A stretch of DNA of 57,432 bases, from positions 1-57,432 of the forward strand of contig ONAG01000039.1 in the NCBI GenBank assembly GCA_900315745.1, written 5' to 3'. This stretch comes from an uncultured Prevotellaceae bacterium (GTDB lineage Bacteria; Bacteroidota; Bacteroidia; Bacteroidales; Bacteroidaceae). Below are positions 1 through 9,900 of this stretch, piece after piece. The notes under the pieces are model-generated. The model did not search any database and was not told where the DNA came from. It saw only the letters and a program-made list of their open reading frames with translations. Position 1 is the stretch's first letter; the number at the start of each line of letters is the position of its first letter. A program made the translations under genes and the position numbers.

Positions 1-1844
1 TGACCAACATCCCTGGTGTCAGTGAGATGAATGGCAACATCACATTCTCCGGCCAGTCCGTGACGCTCATCATCAATGGCAAGCCAACCACACTAAGTTC
101 AGACAAGGTGGTGGAAAGGCTCAAACAGATGCCCGCCGCCATGCTTGCCAAGGCCGAGGTGATGCCTTCGGCTCCAGCCAAATACCATGTGCGTGGCATG
201 GCCATCAACATCGTGACGAAAGACTTCTCTGGGACAAACCAACTTTCGGGACAAATGATGTGGGGTTGGCGGCAAAACAAGTATGGCACGGGATATTGGG
301 GCCCCAGCGTCATCTACAACCACGGAAAACTGAGCGTTGACCTGTCTTATACCTACACCAATGGAACTGGTTACGGACAGGTGGAGCATGAGGCCAACCA
401 TCCCCTTAAAGGTCAGTGCATGGCATACAGCGACAAGACCCGCAACCGCAGCGACGGCATGGACCATGAATACCGAATCGGCATGGACTATGCCATTGCC
501 GACGACCACAGCCTGAGCTTAGCCTACACGGGTCAATGGAACTCCACCCGCTCCACCAATACCACGACGGGCACGGCACTGTCCACACAGCACTCCCGCC
601 AACACACTTACCTACACAACGTTGATGCCTCATACACTGCTCCGTTCGGTCTGCAACTCGGTATTTCCTATACCAACTATCAGGAACCCCGCACACAGAA
701 CCTTGACGGCGAGTTGTACGACATCAGCCGCAACCTCTCCGTAGATAGCCGTCAGAAAGTAAGCAAATGGCTCTTTACTGCCGACCAGACCCACTCGCTG
801 CCGAAAGGTTGGGAACTGAGTTATGGCGGCAAGGCACAATTCTCCAATAACAACAGTTATCAGACCACGCTCGACGCCAAGCAGCAACCCCTACCCGATG
901 CCTCCTCACACGTTGATTACGACGAGCGCATCCTCAACGCCTACGCCGGACTGAGCAAGCAGATTGGCAAGTCGTTGAACCTTGAAGCGTCACTTACAGC
1001 TGAGCAATATCATGCTACCAAATGGAACGAGTGGCGCATCTATCCTCAATTCAATGCCATGTGGAACATCAATGCCAAGAACATGCTCAACCTCGCGTTC
1101 AGTAGCGAGGCCATCTATCCCTCCTACTGGAGCACGATGAGCAGCATCTACTACACCTCAGCCTACAGTGAGATATGGGGCAATCCCGACCTGAAGCCGA
1201 TGTCGGAATACAATATCAACCTGATGTGGCAACTCAATCGCAAATACACATTCTCTGCCTTTGCCATGCTGGAGCCCGACTACTTCGTGCAGATGGCCTA
1301 TCAACCCTCCGACCGCATGGCCGTTGTGATGAAGGAGACCAACTTCGACTATTCCAACTACTTCGGCCTGCAGGCATCGGCGCAGTTCCGCATTGGCAGT
1401 TGGCTCAACGGCAACGTCATGGCCACAGCGCTCTATCGCCACGACAAGACCAAATTCTTCGACCTGCCCATCAACCGCACTTGTCTCTCAGGCATCCTCG
1501 GCGGCATGGCCATCGCCCGACTGTCGCAAAAGCATAACATCCAGTTCACCCTCAATCCATTCTTCCAGACAAAGGCCATCCAGGGTCTCTACGACATCGA
1601 CCCCTTCCTGCGGCTCAATGCCACCCTCCGCTACACCACCGAGAATGGGAAATGGAGTCTCGTGGCTAAGGGTGAAAATATCTTGAATGCCCACATCGAC
1701 ACTCGCTCCACGATAGTCAATCAAGACTACACCATGCGCGTCTGGATGCCCTACACGAACTATTCCCTCACCGCCATATACCGCCTCGGCGACTTCAAGG
1801 AGAAGAAAAAGAAGGAGGTGGATACATCACGAATGGGATATTGA
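1..1844 (+). CDS. Outer-membrane beta-barrel receptor, 5' end outside window
   Basis: The reading frame is open from base 3 and has no start in the window, so the N-terminus (signal peptide, any carboxypeptidase-like domain and part of the plug) is missing. The visible start resembles the end of a TonB plug: a 'NIVTKD' strand follows a 'PSAPAKYHVRGMA' segment, as in TonB-dependent receptors of the OMP_b-brl type. The remaining roughly 550 residues alternate polar and aromatic residues in beta-strand pattern and finish near 'MPYTNYSLTAIYRLGDF', a normal barrel end followed by a charged KEKKKKE tail. The likely role is uptake or signalling across the outer membrane; the ligand cannot be read from this part. 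A hairpin follows at 1878-1912. Confidence 0.75.
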   Translation, partial: TNIPGVSEMNGNITFSGQSVTLIINGKPTTLSSDKVVERLKQMPAAMLAKAEVMPSAPAKYHVRGMAINIVTKDFSGTNQLSGQMMWGWRQNKYGTGYWGPSVIYNHGKLSVDLSYTYTNGTGYGQVEHEANHPLKGQCMAYSDKTRNRSDGMDHEYRIGMDYAIADDHSLSLAYTGQWNSTRSTNTTTGTALSTQHSRQHTYLHNVDASYTAPFGLQLGISYTNYQEPRTQNLDGELYDISRNLSVDSRQKVSKWLFTADQTHSLPKGWELSYGGKAQFSNNNSYQTTLDAKQQPLPDASSHVDYDERILNAYAGLSKQIGKSLNLEASLTAEQYHATKWNEWRIYPQFNAMWNINAKNMLNLAFSSEAIYPSYWSTMSSIYYTSAYSEIWGNPDLKPMSEYNINLMWQLNRKYTFSAFAMLEPDYFVQMAYQPSDRMAVVMKETNFDYSNYFGLQASAQFRIGSWLNGNVMATALYRHDKTKFFDLPINRTCLSGILGGMAIARLSQKHNIQFTLNPFFQTKAIQGLYDIDPFLRLNATLRYTTENGKWSLVAKGENILNAHIDTRSTIVNQDYTMRVWMPYTNYSLTAIYRLGDFKEKKKKEVDTSRMGY

Positions 1845-1877
1845 ACAAGGATCGTACAGAAAACTCTCTCACTTTGA

Positions 1878-1912
1878 TGGGCGGTCGTCAGCCTTGTTGC
1901 TGACACTGCCCA
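1878..1912 (+). terminator. Hairpin after the beta-barrel gene
   Basis: An imperfect inverted repeat pairs GGGCGGTCGTCAGC with GCTGACACTGCCC around a CTTGTT loop, 34 bases after the stop codon. There is no strong T-run directly after it, so terminator function is inferred from position and stem. Confidence 0.45.
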
Positions 1913-2005
1913 CTTTCAAGTCTCTTGCTATTGATGATTGAGGCAATAAAAAAAATGAATTTTCGTTTATATTATTTAGGATATAACTCAAAAAAATTAA
2001 ACGAC

Positions 2006-2562
2006 ATGAAGCGAAACCTTATCATTTTAGTAATGCTCGCTTCATACCCAAAGTAGGTATCAACATAGCAAAACTGACAGATCCCGACATCTATCTGACA
2101 GATCCCGACATCTATATTGTTAATGACCAGAAAATGGAATATACGAACAAGATAGGACTTGTGGCTGGTGCGGAATTAGAGTACCAACTTTACGAACGGT
2201 TCAGTTTGTCGGGCGGACTGCTTTATTCCAACCAAGGAACGAAGACCAAGGACAATCCTGAATTCCGCAACACATCCTCCACGCTGCACTACCTCAACAT
2301 CCCCTTGACGGCTAACATCTATATTGCTCCCGACTTTGCCTTTCATGTGGGCTTGCAGCCTGGTTTTGCGCTGAACTCTACTGACGAGACCTGGTTCAAG
2401 ACATTTGACTTTAGCATTCCCATCGGCCTGTCGTATAACATAGGTGCCATTCAAATAGACGCCCGTTATAATCTCGGCTTGACAAACGCGACAAAATACG
2501 ATGCTGTCAAGATTCACAACCGGGTGATTCAGTTAACCTTGGGATACAGATTTGAACTATAA
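2006..2562 (+). pseudogene. Small outer-membrane beta-barrel (PorT/OmpA-like), frameshifted near its start
   Basis: An ATG at 2006 begins a typical signal peptide (MKRNLIILVMLAS) but stops at TAG 2054-2056. From about 2038 another frame continues without a start as 'RFIPKVGINIAKL' and runs to 2562 as a porin-family barrel (strands such as 'LEYQLYERFSLSGGLLYSNQG', C-terminal 'VIQLTLGYRFEL'). The two halves join naturally if a few tens of bases of the signal-peptide/mature junction were lost. The sequence GCTTCAT lies at the break and could be the microhomology. A 21-bp tandem duplication (2074-2094 and 2095-2115) repeats LTDPDIY just downstream. An internal ATG at 2134 would give a 142-residue product with no signal peptide, which is unlikely to reach the outer membrane. 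Confidence 0.6.
2074..2115 (+). repeat. 21-bp tandem duplication in the broken beta-barrel gene
   Basis: Two identical 21-bp units, 2074-2094 and 2095-2115, each encode LTDPDIY in the barrel frame. The duplication keeps the frame and lies close to the frameshift of the same gene. Confidence 0.9.
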
Positions 2563-2565
2563 AGA

Positions 2566-3570
2566 ATGAAACCACTAAGATTTGCTTTGATTCTGCTCAC
2601 ATCGTTCACACTTGCCTCATGTGGCGGAAGCGACGATGGACGCACACCCGAATTGATTATCGACCCTGTGGTGGAATTGGAGAAGCCTACGGCAACAACC
2701 ACTCTCACCCTCTCAAATATGCCCGTTATCGATGGCTCTGACTCAACGGAACCACTCCGAAGCCTGCTGGTCTATAGGTTGCTTGGCATCAAATGCCAGT
2801 GGCTTCAGAACCTGCACACCAATGCCACATGGACAATAAAACCGATGTGGGATGAACTCGATGCTGATGCCAGGACCGATCTACAACGCATTCTGATGAA
2901 CCGCAACACACACGGCTCATTTGTCAGTCTGATAGACGGTGAGGACGACCTCATCATCACGGCACGAGGCATTAGTCGGGACGAACAGAAATACGCCGAC
3001 GAAAAAGGTGTAGCACTCACCTCCTACCCCATTGCGAAGGACGCCTTTGTTTTCATCGTCAATCCGAAGAACCCAGTACGCAACCTCACCATCGAACAGA
3101 TACAGAAAATCTACACTGGCGAGATACGCAACTGGAAGGAAGTGGGTGGCAACGATGCGACCATCAATCCCTACATCCGCAATGCTAACTCTGGCAGTCA
3201 GGAAAAAATGGAGACCATCGTCATGGCTGGGCTCAAGATGATTGACTGGCCCGAAATGGTTGGCTATGTGATGCTCTCTCCCTATTTCCAGTTGGAGCAG
3301 GATGAGAACGGAATTGCCTATACGCCATACTACTATTATGACACGATAGTGAATGACGAACGCACCCAAGTAATTGGTGTGAACGGCATTGTACCCAGCA
3401 AAAAGACCATCGAGAACGGCACCTATCCCTATGTGACAGAAGTGATGGCAAGCGTCCGCACCGACACCGACAAATCCTCCACGGCCTATCAGTTGTTTTA
3501 TCAACTGGCAACAGGCCAGCACAACGCCATCATCAAGGAAAGCGGATATTCCGTTATGAATATCAGATGA
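2566..3570 (+). CDS. PstS-like periplasmic-binding lipoprotein
   Basis: A 334-residue protein with a lipoprotein signal peptide (lipobox LASC, Cys19). The body is a PstS/PBP-like type II binding protein. Family-typical stretches are 'IAKDAFVFIVNPKNPVRNLT', the 'IQKIYTGEIRNWKEVGG' helix, and 'RNANSGSQEKME' where phosphate-binding proteins carry their SGS ligand loop. It starts three bases after the broken beta-barrel gene, so the two were probably cotranscribed. No Pst permease or ATPase genes are nearby, so it may be an orphan binding protein serving an outer-membrane partner rather than a classical ABC importer. Phosphate or another oxyanion is the best guess for ligand. A perfect 10-bp hairpin follows at 3605-3633. 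Confidence 0.75.
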   Translation: MKPLRFALILLTSFTLASCGGSDDGRTPELIIDPVVELEKPTATTTLTLSNMPVIDGSDSTEPLRSLLVYRLLGIKCQWLQNLHTNATWTIKPMWDELDADARTDLQRILMNRNTHGSFVSLIDGEDDLIITARGISRDEQKYADEKGVALTSYPIAKDAFVFIVNPKNPVRNLTIEQIQKIYTGEIRNWKEVGGNDATINPYIRNANSGSQEKMETIVMAGLKMIDWPEMVGYVMLSPYFQLEQDENGIAYTPYYYYDTIVNDERTQVIGVNGIVPSKKTIENGTYPYVTEVMASVRTDTDKSSTAYQLFYQLATGQHNAIIKESGYSVMNIR

Positions 3571-3604
3571 AACCTTTGGTACCCAAAGAAATGATTATGG
3601 AAGC

Positions 3605-3633
3605 ATGTTGATTCACGATTTGGGAATCAACAT
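3605..3633 (+). terminator. Hairpin after the PstS-like gene
   Basis: Perfect 10-bp stem ATGTTGATTC / GAATCAACAT with a 9-base loop, 35 bases past the stop codon. It is followed by GAGTTTTT. Probable intrinsic terminator. Confidence 0.6.
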
Positions 3634-3759
3634 TGGGATGAGTTTTTAAGATAAATTGGTGGAAAAATCCAAACTTAACTTTTTAACTAAAAAAACTATT
3701 GTCTTTGCAATGTTTGACTGCTTTTGCTCGTATATGTAAATAGAATACCGAAAGAATTC

Positions 3760-4316
3760 ATGACAGAGGCAGAACAGGAACTGATAAAGAGCTTCGCAGG
3801 CAAGACCCTAAAGCGCAGTGGCTGACGCTACAGAGCTATGGCAAAGGCATTTTCGCACAAGTGGCGAGATTGGTGCCCGGAAAGGAGGATGCCGAGGAGG
3901 TGTATCAGGATGTCTTTGTCAAGGCGTTCACAAACATCGGGCAATATGACGAGGAGCGATCGTCACTACGAACGTGGCTCTCACGCATCGCCTATAACGC
4001 TGCTGTTGACTGGCTAAGGCATAAACGACAGCCAGTGGTCTATTTTGAAGACCGCGAGGGCAAAGCCGAAATCTTGTCCGATAAGGAAGTGGACGACACT
4101 TTGGGGCATCCCAATGACGAAACGGTGCAACTGATACGCGCTGCCCTCAAACACCTTCCACCAGAAGAACGTGCCATCATCACAATGTTCTACTATGAGG
4201 AGATGAGTTTGAAGGAGATAGCCTACGTCACCGAGAGCATCCCAACTACTATTGCCTCAAAACTGAGCAGAACAAGAAAGAAACTATGCAGAATCATAAA
4301 GATGTTACAATCATGA
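3760..4316 (+). pseudogene. ECF sigma-70 factor with an N-terminal frameshift
   Basis: The natural start is ATG 3760 (MTEAEQELIKSFAG), but this frame stops at a TGA about 60 bases later. From about 3801 the next frame gives QDPKAQWLTLQSYGKGIFAQVARL and runs into intact sigma regions 2 ('EDAEEVYQDVFVKAF', 'LRTWLSRIAYNAAVDWLR') and 4 ('LPPEERAIITMFYYEEMSLK', then a helix-turn-helix). Restoring one G in the GG at 3799-3800 would rejoin the halves as FAGQDPKAQ, so a single-base loss or a sequencing error in a short homopolymer is likely. The only in-frame substitute start is GTG 3861, inside region 2. The stop overlaps the next gene's ATG as ATGA, showing translational coupling to the anti-sigma gene. 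Confidence 0.75.
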
Positions 4317-5116
4317 ATAAAGGCAATCATCCATTCCAGCATGACGAAAACCTGCGCGAGGCACTCAGGCAAGATGAGGCAGCGCTGCCGCAGATGTCTG
4401 CCGACCTGAATGACCGGCTGATGAAACGACTGCAACAGGAGGAACGCCATAGCCATTATAGAGTATGGCGGTGGGTGGCTGCCGCCTGTGTGGCTGCGGT
4501 GATGGTTGTTCTGTTGTTGCCGCCAAGAGAGAGTGGCGATGAAGCTATGACCAACTCTGGCGAATTGGCAGAGCAAAATAATTCACTTGCTAATGAAAGG
4601 AACACAAATGATGGTCTGCAAGAGACAAAGGATATGGAATCCAAAACGACGACATTGGACTATCGGATTATAAATCCCGATACTCGTGTCCGTCGAATTG
4701 CAAATTCGACGGAACGGACGGAGCAGGATGGGCGGATTGAAAATCCTGATACTCGTGACCGCCGAATTGCAAATTCGACGAAGCGGACGGAGCAGGATGG
4801 GCGGATTGAAAATCCTGATACTCATGACCGTCGAATTGCAAATTCGACGGAGCAGACAGGGCTGGAAAATTCTACGGAGCTGGAGGCGACCGCAAGTGAA
4901 GAAAAGGCGCTTGCAGACTTGCCCCCCACACAGGCAAAGCCCCAACAAGTAGTAATGACCGAGCGTGACATCCCCATCAGCCGTCCAGAAAACTATCGTT
5001 ATACCCCGGAAGAACTCGCCTTGATGCGACGACAGGCCAATGAAGCCTACGTGAAGTGGATGGAACTGGAAATGGAAATAATGAAGTATCAATTTGAACA
5101 AATAGCAAAACAATAA
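4313..5116 (+). CDS. Membrane anti-sigma factor with tandem-repeat linker
   Basis: A 267-residue protein. The start is chosen at ATG 4313, which overlaps the sigma stop as ATGA; an earlier ATG at 4286 would lie inside the sigma gene. An N-terminal cytoplasmic region of about 50 residues precedes one membrane segment (about residues 51-70, VWRWVAAACVAAVMVVLLLP), the usual plan of Bacteroidetes anti-sigma proteins. The outer part is low in complexity. Residues about 118-187 are three 23-residue units 'RIENPDTRDRRIANST...' encoded by three 69-bp DNA repeats that carry a palindrome. A charged C-terminal helix ends the protein. It is predicted to hold the partner ECF factor at the membrane; the family assignment rests on position and topology more than on motifs. 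Confidence 0.7.
   Translation: MNKGNHPFQHDENLREALRQDEAALPQMSADLNDRLMKRLQQEERHSHYRVWRWVAAACVAAVMVVLLLPPRESGDEAMTNSGELAEQNNSLANERNTNDGLQETKDMESKTTTLDYRIINPDTRVRRIANSTERTEQDGRIENPDTRDRRIANSTKRTEQDGRIENPDTHDRRIANSTEQTGLENSTELEATASEEKALADLPPTQAKPQQVVMTERDIPISRPENYRYTPEELALMRRQANEAYVKWMELEMEIMKYQFEQIAKQ
4664..4870 (+). repeat. Three 69-bp tandem repeats with a palindromic core, in frame
   Basis: Units begin at 4664, 4733 and 4802 (exact 69-bp period); the third is degenerate at its end. Each contains a 21-bp palindrome (CGTCGAAT - TGCAA - ATTCGACG, with a variant G/C in copy two) at 4691, 4760 and 4829. The period is a multiple of three, so the anti-sigma reading frame is kept. The unit resembles intergenic REP-like repeats rather than ordinary coding sequence. 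Confidence 0.85.
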
Positions 5117-5131
5117 AAAAACAAGAACTAT

Positions 5132-6580
5132 ATGAAACGTATCATCTTCCTGCTGCTCATCGCCTGCAGCACCCTAACTGCCTTTGCTGACTCTTCAGCC
5201 GACCAACCAAAACGGCCAGAGAAGGTCATCGCCAACCTGAACACCATCATCGAACTCCATGGCCACAAGGCGGGACAGTCGTTTGCCATCAACAGAAATC
5301 CCAACACCAACATCATTGAGTCGAGCGAGAAGATTGCCACCTTCTCATGCTTTACTTATGATGCCTCTTTTGAAACCATCGCAGAGAGTTTCATGGCCGA
5401 CGAGCCGCTGTGCTATCAGATACTGCACATGGTGCCGGGCAATAAAGAGGTATTCAAACTCAAAGTAGTGACCAACGAAGGCTCAAAGACCATCGTTCTG
5501 CGCTCAAAGAAAGAACAGGAAATGTGGCTCATGTGTACGAAGAACCCTGAGAACCCGCAACTGCGCGATGCCTATGCCATTGTCTGGGAAGAGATGGGTG
5601 ACGATGATGTAAATTTCGAAGTGGAAGGCACGGTCTATATGATCACGTCGCTGCGCCCCGACATCTACGAGAAGAGTGCGGAGAGCAACAAGCGGATGTT
5701 TAAGATTGAGGGTCGCGTGGATGCCAACATCGCCGACTCGCTCTACAACATCTATATCGCCGACTCGCGCGATGCCCTCTATGCCTTGGACGATGATGAC
5801 TATGTGGCGTGCGTACCCGTGGTAAACAAGCGCTTTGAGTTTCAGACCGAACTCGACCACCCAATGGTGGGCCGCTTGCGCTGTATCTTCCCCGACGGCT
5901 CGCTCTGCTCCGCTTGGATAGACCTCGATTTCGTGCCTGGCGAGACTTACCGCATCACCGTGCACAATGGCTATTACGACGAAGACCGCGACTACGAGCG
6001 CCGCGTAGGACGACAGTCGGGCCGGAGCCTGTTGGTGACAGATTCCCCTCGCGTGGTAGTTGCCGATACTTTGAATGTGAATTCAGAAAGAACCGCCGAC
6101 AACGAAATGGACAACTGGCTGAAGACCATCTCTCCCGAACAGAAGATGCGTTTTGAGATGAAAGGGAAAGTGCTTGAAAGCGACATGGAGGCATTGCAAG
6201 GAATCTATGAGCAGGTTGGCGAACAGTTTAGTGAAGCCCAGGACTTTAATAAAAAGATGGGCATTGAGGGTGCGGGCAATGCTTGGACTCCCCATTTTGA
6301 CTCGCTCTATGAGCAGATTGTCACTCTAAACAAAAAGATGGATGCCGATATCCAAGACTTCTTGAAAGAAGCAAAAGCCGCCCATATACCATCATCCGGA
6401 CTCATCAAACTCATTGGTAACATTTTGGGAGAAGCCTACTCCGAGCAAAACAAAAAACTGACGGTGATGCTGTTGGCTGACCCCAGCAAGAAAGGGAAGA
6501 AAGCACAGAAATACGTGCAGAAGTTGACGGAGAAATACATGGAGGAAATGAACAAACTGGTGGATGAACCCAAATGGTGA
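5132..6580 (+). CDS. Exported protein of the ECF sigma operon, DUF4369-like region
   Basis: A 482-residue protein with a signal peptide ending near AFADSS. The N-terminal 130 residues resemble small secreted proteins found beside Bacteroidetes sigma/anti-sigma pairs (asks for 'FSCFTYDASFETIAESFM', a predicted alpha/beta sandwich). Residues about 185-280 ('FKIEGRVDANIADSLYNIYI ... FVPGETYRITVHNGYY') look like a DUF4369 domain, which usually precedes a thioredoxin fold. Here no CXXC motif follows; the C-terminus is instead a helical region rich in Lys and Glu. It follows the anti-sigma gene by 15 bases and is probably the extracytoplasmic effector or target of the sigma system. Exact function is unknown. 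Confidence 0.55.
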   Translation: MKRIIFLLLIACSTLTAFADSSADQPKRPEKVIANLNTIIELHGHKAGQSFAINRNPNTNIIESSEKIATFSCFTYDASFETIAESFMADEPLCYQILHMVPGNKEVFKLKVVTNEGSKTIVLRSKKEQEMWLMCTKNPENPQLRDAYAIVWEEMGDDDVNFEVEGTVYMITSLRPDIYEKSAESNKRMFKIEGRVDANIADSLYNIYIADSRDALYALDDDDYVACVPVVNKRFEFQTELDHPMVGRLRCIFPDGSLCSAWIDLDFVPGETYRITVHNGYYDEDRDYERRVGRQSGRSLLVTDSPRVVVADTLNVNSERTADNEMDNWLKTISPEQKMRFEMKGKVLESDMEALQGIYEQVGEQFSEAQDFNKKMGIEGAGNAWTPHFDSLYEQIVTLNKKMDADIQDFLKEAKAAHIPSSGLIKLIGNILGEAYSEQNKKLTVMLLADPSKKGKKAQKYVQKLTEKYMEEMNKLVDEPKW

Positions 6581-6702
6581 ATGAAGGAGCATTCCCAACA
6601 ACGAGATAATGTCGACAGATTTTGATTCATAAGTACCCGGGACATGGCATGGGTCGCAGTGATGCGGCCCATGCTTTTCGACGATGGTTATTGAAGATGG
6701 TG

Positions 6703-6831
6703 GGAGTGATCGGAGTAATCGGAGTGGTCGGAGTAATCTGAGTACTCTGAGTACTCCGAATACTCTGAAGAATTGGATGATGCGGGAGGTGCGAGAGATG
6801 TGGGAGATGCGAGAGGTGCGAGACGGAAGAG
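6703..6831. repeat. Degenerate 9-bp tandem repeats between convergent genes
   Basis: From 6703 to 6765 seven 9-bp units follow each other (GGAGTGATC, GGAGTAATC, GGAGTGGTC, GGAGTAATC, TGAGTACTC, TGAGTACTC, CGAATACTC). A second run of GGGAGATGCGAGA / GGTGCGAGA words follows to about 6831. The region 6581-6928 holds no other plausible gene; apart from these repeats it contains only the hairpin at 6856-6886. Confidence 0.8.
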
Positions 6832-6855
6832 GGTGATTAGAAATCCATTAACAAC

Positions 6856-6886
6856 ATACCCCGAGACCTCCACGGCCTCGGGGTAT
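6856..6886. terminator. Hairpin between convergent genes
   Basis: Perfect 10-bp stem ATACCCCGAG / CTCGGGGTAT with an 11-base loop, followed by TTAT on the plus strand. It lies between the plus-strand gene ending at 6580 and the minus-strand gene ending at 6929 and could serve either. Confidence 0.65.
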
Positions 6887-6928
6887 TTATGTGATTCACG
6901 AATTGGAACCACTCATGAAAAATGAAGA

Positions 6929-9900
6929 TTACTTGCTAATGAACTTCTTGCCATTCATGATATAGATATGACCCTTCACTGTTTGAGTCACCTGCATGCC
7001 CTGCAAGTTGTAGATCTTGCCATCAGCACCATTCACTCTTGCGATGACAGGATTGTCAATGCCTGTGAAGTTTTCAATCTGCTCATCGGTAGGTTGCGAA
7101 GCTCCGAAATAGGTCAGGCGGAAGTTATCGACAACCACCCAGTCGCCCTCATGGCCCTTCATATCCTTAGCCACACCGATATCAAGGATTCCACTTGCAT
7201 CGATTTCGACAAGGAGGTGTGACTTGTAGAGACCAAGTTGGAAGAACTGGCAAGCCTGGTCGATGCCGTCGGGATATTCACCCACGCTTGTCATGTTGCC
7301 AAGTCCTGGAGCCTTGTTTGCCTCGGTAACGATATTAGGCAGGAGCACATCCTTCATTCCGCAATACACGTATGCGTTCTGTGCAGGTTCCACACCTTCC
7401 TCGGTAATGAGACGTGCTTGGTCAGAATGGTGTCCATCACGATAGAATCCCTGTACTGAGAGCAGGTAGAAACCAGGTTTCAGGTTGGGCACGCTTGTTG
7501 AGAACGAGCAATCGTTCGTGTTCCAAGACTCCAAGGCGAAGTCGCTGTGGTTGCCACCACGTCCCCATACGCTACCGTTGAAGATTTGCCAAGCAGGCTC
7601 CACCTCAGCACGCTGGTTGAATCCTGGATTCACAATCTTGTAGGAAGCATCGGCAGGAGCATCGGCAGTGGCTTTCTCAAGAAGAGCATCACGGTCTGCC
7701 ACGCTCACCAATATCCACTGAGCATCAAGATCGTCTTCAGTAACATTGCGCTCCTCTGTGCCAACAGTAGAATAGTCGCCATTTCCACCATCCACGCTTG
7801 CATAAGGATTGAACTTGACATATACATCAGGATAGTCAGCCTGTAGGATGTTGTAGTTGCCGTTTGGCAGTTTGACGAATCTCCATGCGCCAGCCTTTGG
7901 TCCGTCGCAGTAGCCACGATAAGTCAGATAAACCTTTGGTATTCCATTTTCCTCACCATTCTGGAGGTGTGTGTTGACATGGAAGTCAGTCTCAGGATTT
8001 GGACGGTTGGTCACCTCCTCGCCCTCTTGTGGTTCTTCTGTAGTGTCGATGGTTTCGAGTGTGATCAGAGTGCCAGGCATGCCCAATGCAGCGTGTGCAC
8101 CCCAGTCGGAACCACCGGTGAGGAATCTTTGCTGACCTACATTGTAGAGATAGAAATCGCCAGCCTGCACATCATGTCCATAGAAAACATTAGGCTGTTT
8201 CTCGGCATGATAAGTCTTGCGGTTGTCACGCAACACCCTAAGAACTTGGTCGAGTTGTCCTTGTGAGGTACCATTTGCAATGAAGTCTTCTGCATCAGAA
8301 GTGTCGAGGCCCTCCTCCTTTGCCATGGCGATGGTCTTCACCAATGCATCGAAGGCACCAGAGTTGATGGCTTTGGCATCGTTGAATGCCTGTCTGAGAT
8401 TTTCAAGAGCAGCACGCTGTGCCTCCATGTCATCACCGCCTACTACAGCCTTAGCCTGCTGGAGAGCCTGGTCAAGAGCATTTCTCAACGCCTCGGTAGT
8501 GCTGCCGTTGAAGGCTTCCACCTCAGGAATCAGTTCTTCGAGCAGAGGCTTGTAGATATTGATTACCGGATAAGTCTCGGGATAGTTGAGTTTCTGCAAC
8601 TTCATATCGGAGAAGTGGAACCAGAATCCCAATGCGCCATCGTTTACATCACCAAACTGGAACACAACGGTTTCGGCATCCTGATTGGCAATGAACTCAA
8701 GATTCACCTCTTTTTCCTCTGAAGTGCCATCGAAAGGCAGGGAGTAGGTGGCAAGGACATCACCCTCTACGCTCAAGCCTGAATGCGAAGTCCAGATATC
8801 ATAGAAGTTGGCTACATATGTGTGCATCTCGACACCATGCCATGAGTTGTAAGGACTGCTGGTATATTTGTAGGAGAAGTTGTAGCTCTCGCCTTCCTCT
8901 GTAGGAATCCTCACCATGAGAGGCTCGAAGCCACCAATGCCCTCGTAGTTGTTGATTTCGTTCATGCCGGTAGCCTCGTCGTAGTTGATTTTACCATCAT
9001 ATACAACGGTATGGTCGGGATTGGTCTCCCAGTTGTTCATGTTGCGATAGTCGGCAAAGCCATCTCTCTGTTCGGCAGGCTGATAGGTGCGTGGACCAAC
9101 CAATTGGAATGCACCACCAACATATTTATAAAGCATCTGGTCGGTGGTGTTGAACACCAATTTACCCTCATATACCGTGATGCCCTTGCCGCCATTTGCC
9201 ACTTCGTCGCCATCGGGACTGAGGAAAACCTTACCATCCTCGGCAGCGTGAACCTCACCGGATATTACATCCTTCAAGGCAGCCTCACCTTTCTCTGTCA
9301 CCACAGGCACGAAATCACGCACCAGGTTGCCGTCCTCATAAATCTTGAAGCTATAGACCTTCATGTAGCAGCGCGAGTTGTCACGACGGAAGCCGTCAGG
9401 ACCAGCTGTATTAAGGTCGAACACATACATGGTGTTCACACCGTCGTCAGCCACAGCCCCTTCCTCACCAGCGGTGATGGAGGCGGCAGGAGACGACTCG
9501 CCCTGGCGGGTGAAGGTGACGGTGCGTCCCTCAGCAGCCACGGTGATGCGTGTATTCATTGGAATCTCGTCGGTGCCAGGTTGCTCGTAGCGCTGATCAC
9601 CCTCAAAAGTGCGGCTGTAGCATCCCTTGTTCCAAGCCTGTTCCTTGTCAGAACGGCTGAACACGACAAAAGCATTGCGTTCCCAGTTTCCATTTCTGGC
9701 TCCGAAGATGGCCTCCCAGTTCTGGGCGCTGTTCTCGGTAATCTCCACATCAGCCACTACACGAGTGCCAGACTTGTGGATGTAGCCAGTGTTGATGTAA
9801 CCAGTCTGCGTGTTGAGTCTGGTCTCGATGTACTGAATCTGTGTCAACTGCACTGGTTTGGCGATGGCAAGGTCTGCCACGCTCTCATAAACGCCGTAAC

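Noticed and set aside
2566-3570. A complete Pst phosphate transport operon
   Set aside because: Only a PstS-like lipoprotein is present; no PstA, PstB, PstC or PhoU genes are nearby.
4664-4870. CRISPR array
   Set aside because: The 69-bp units are contiguous with no unique spacers, and no cas genes are in the window.
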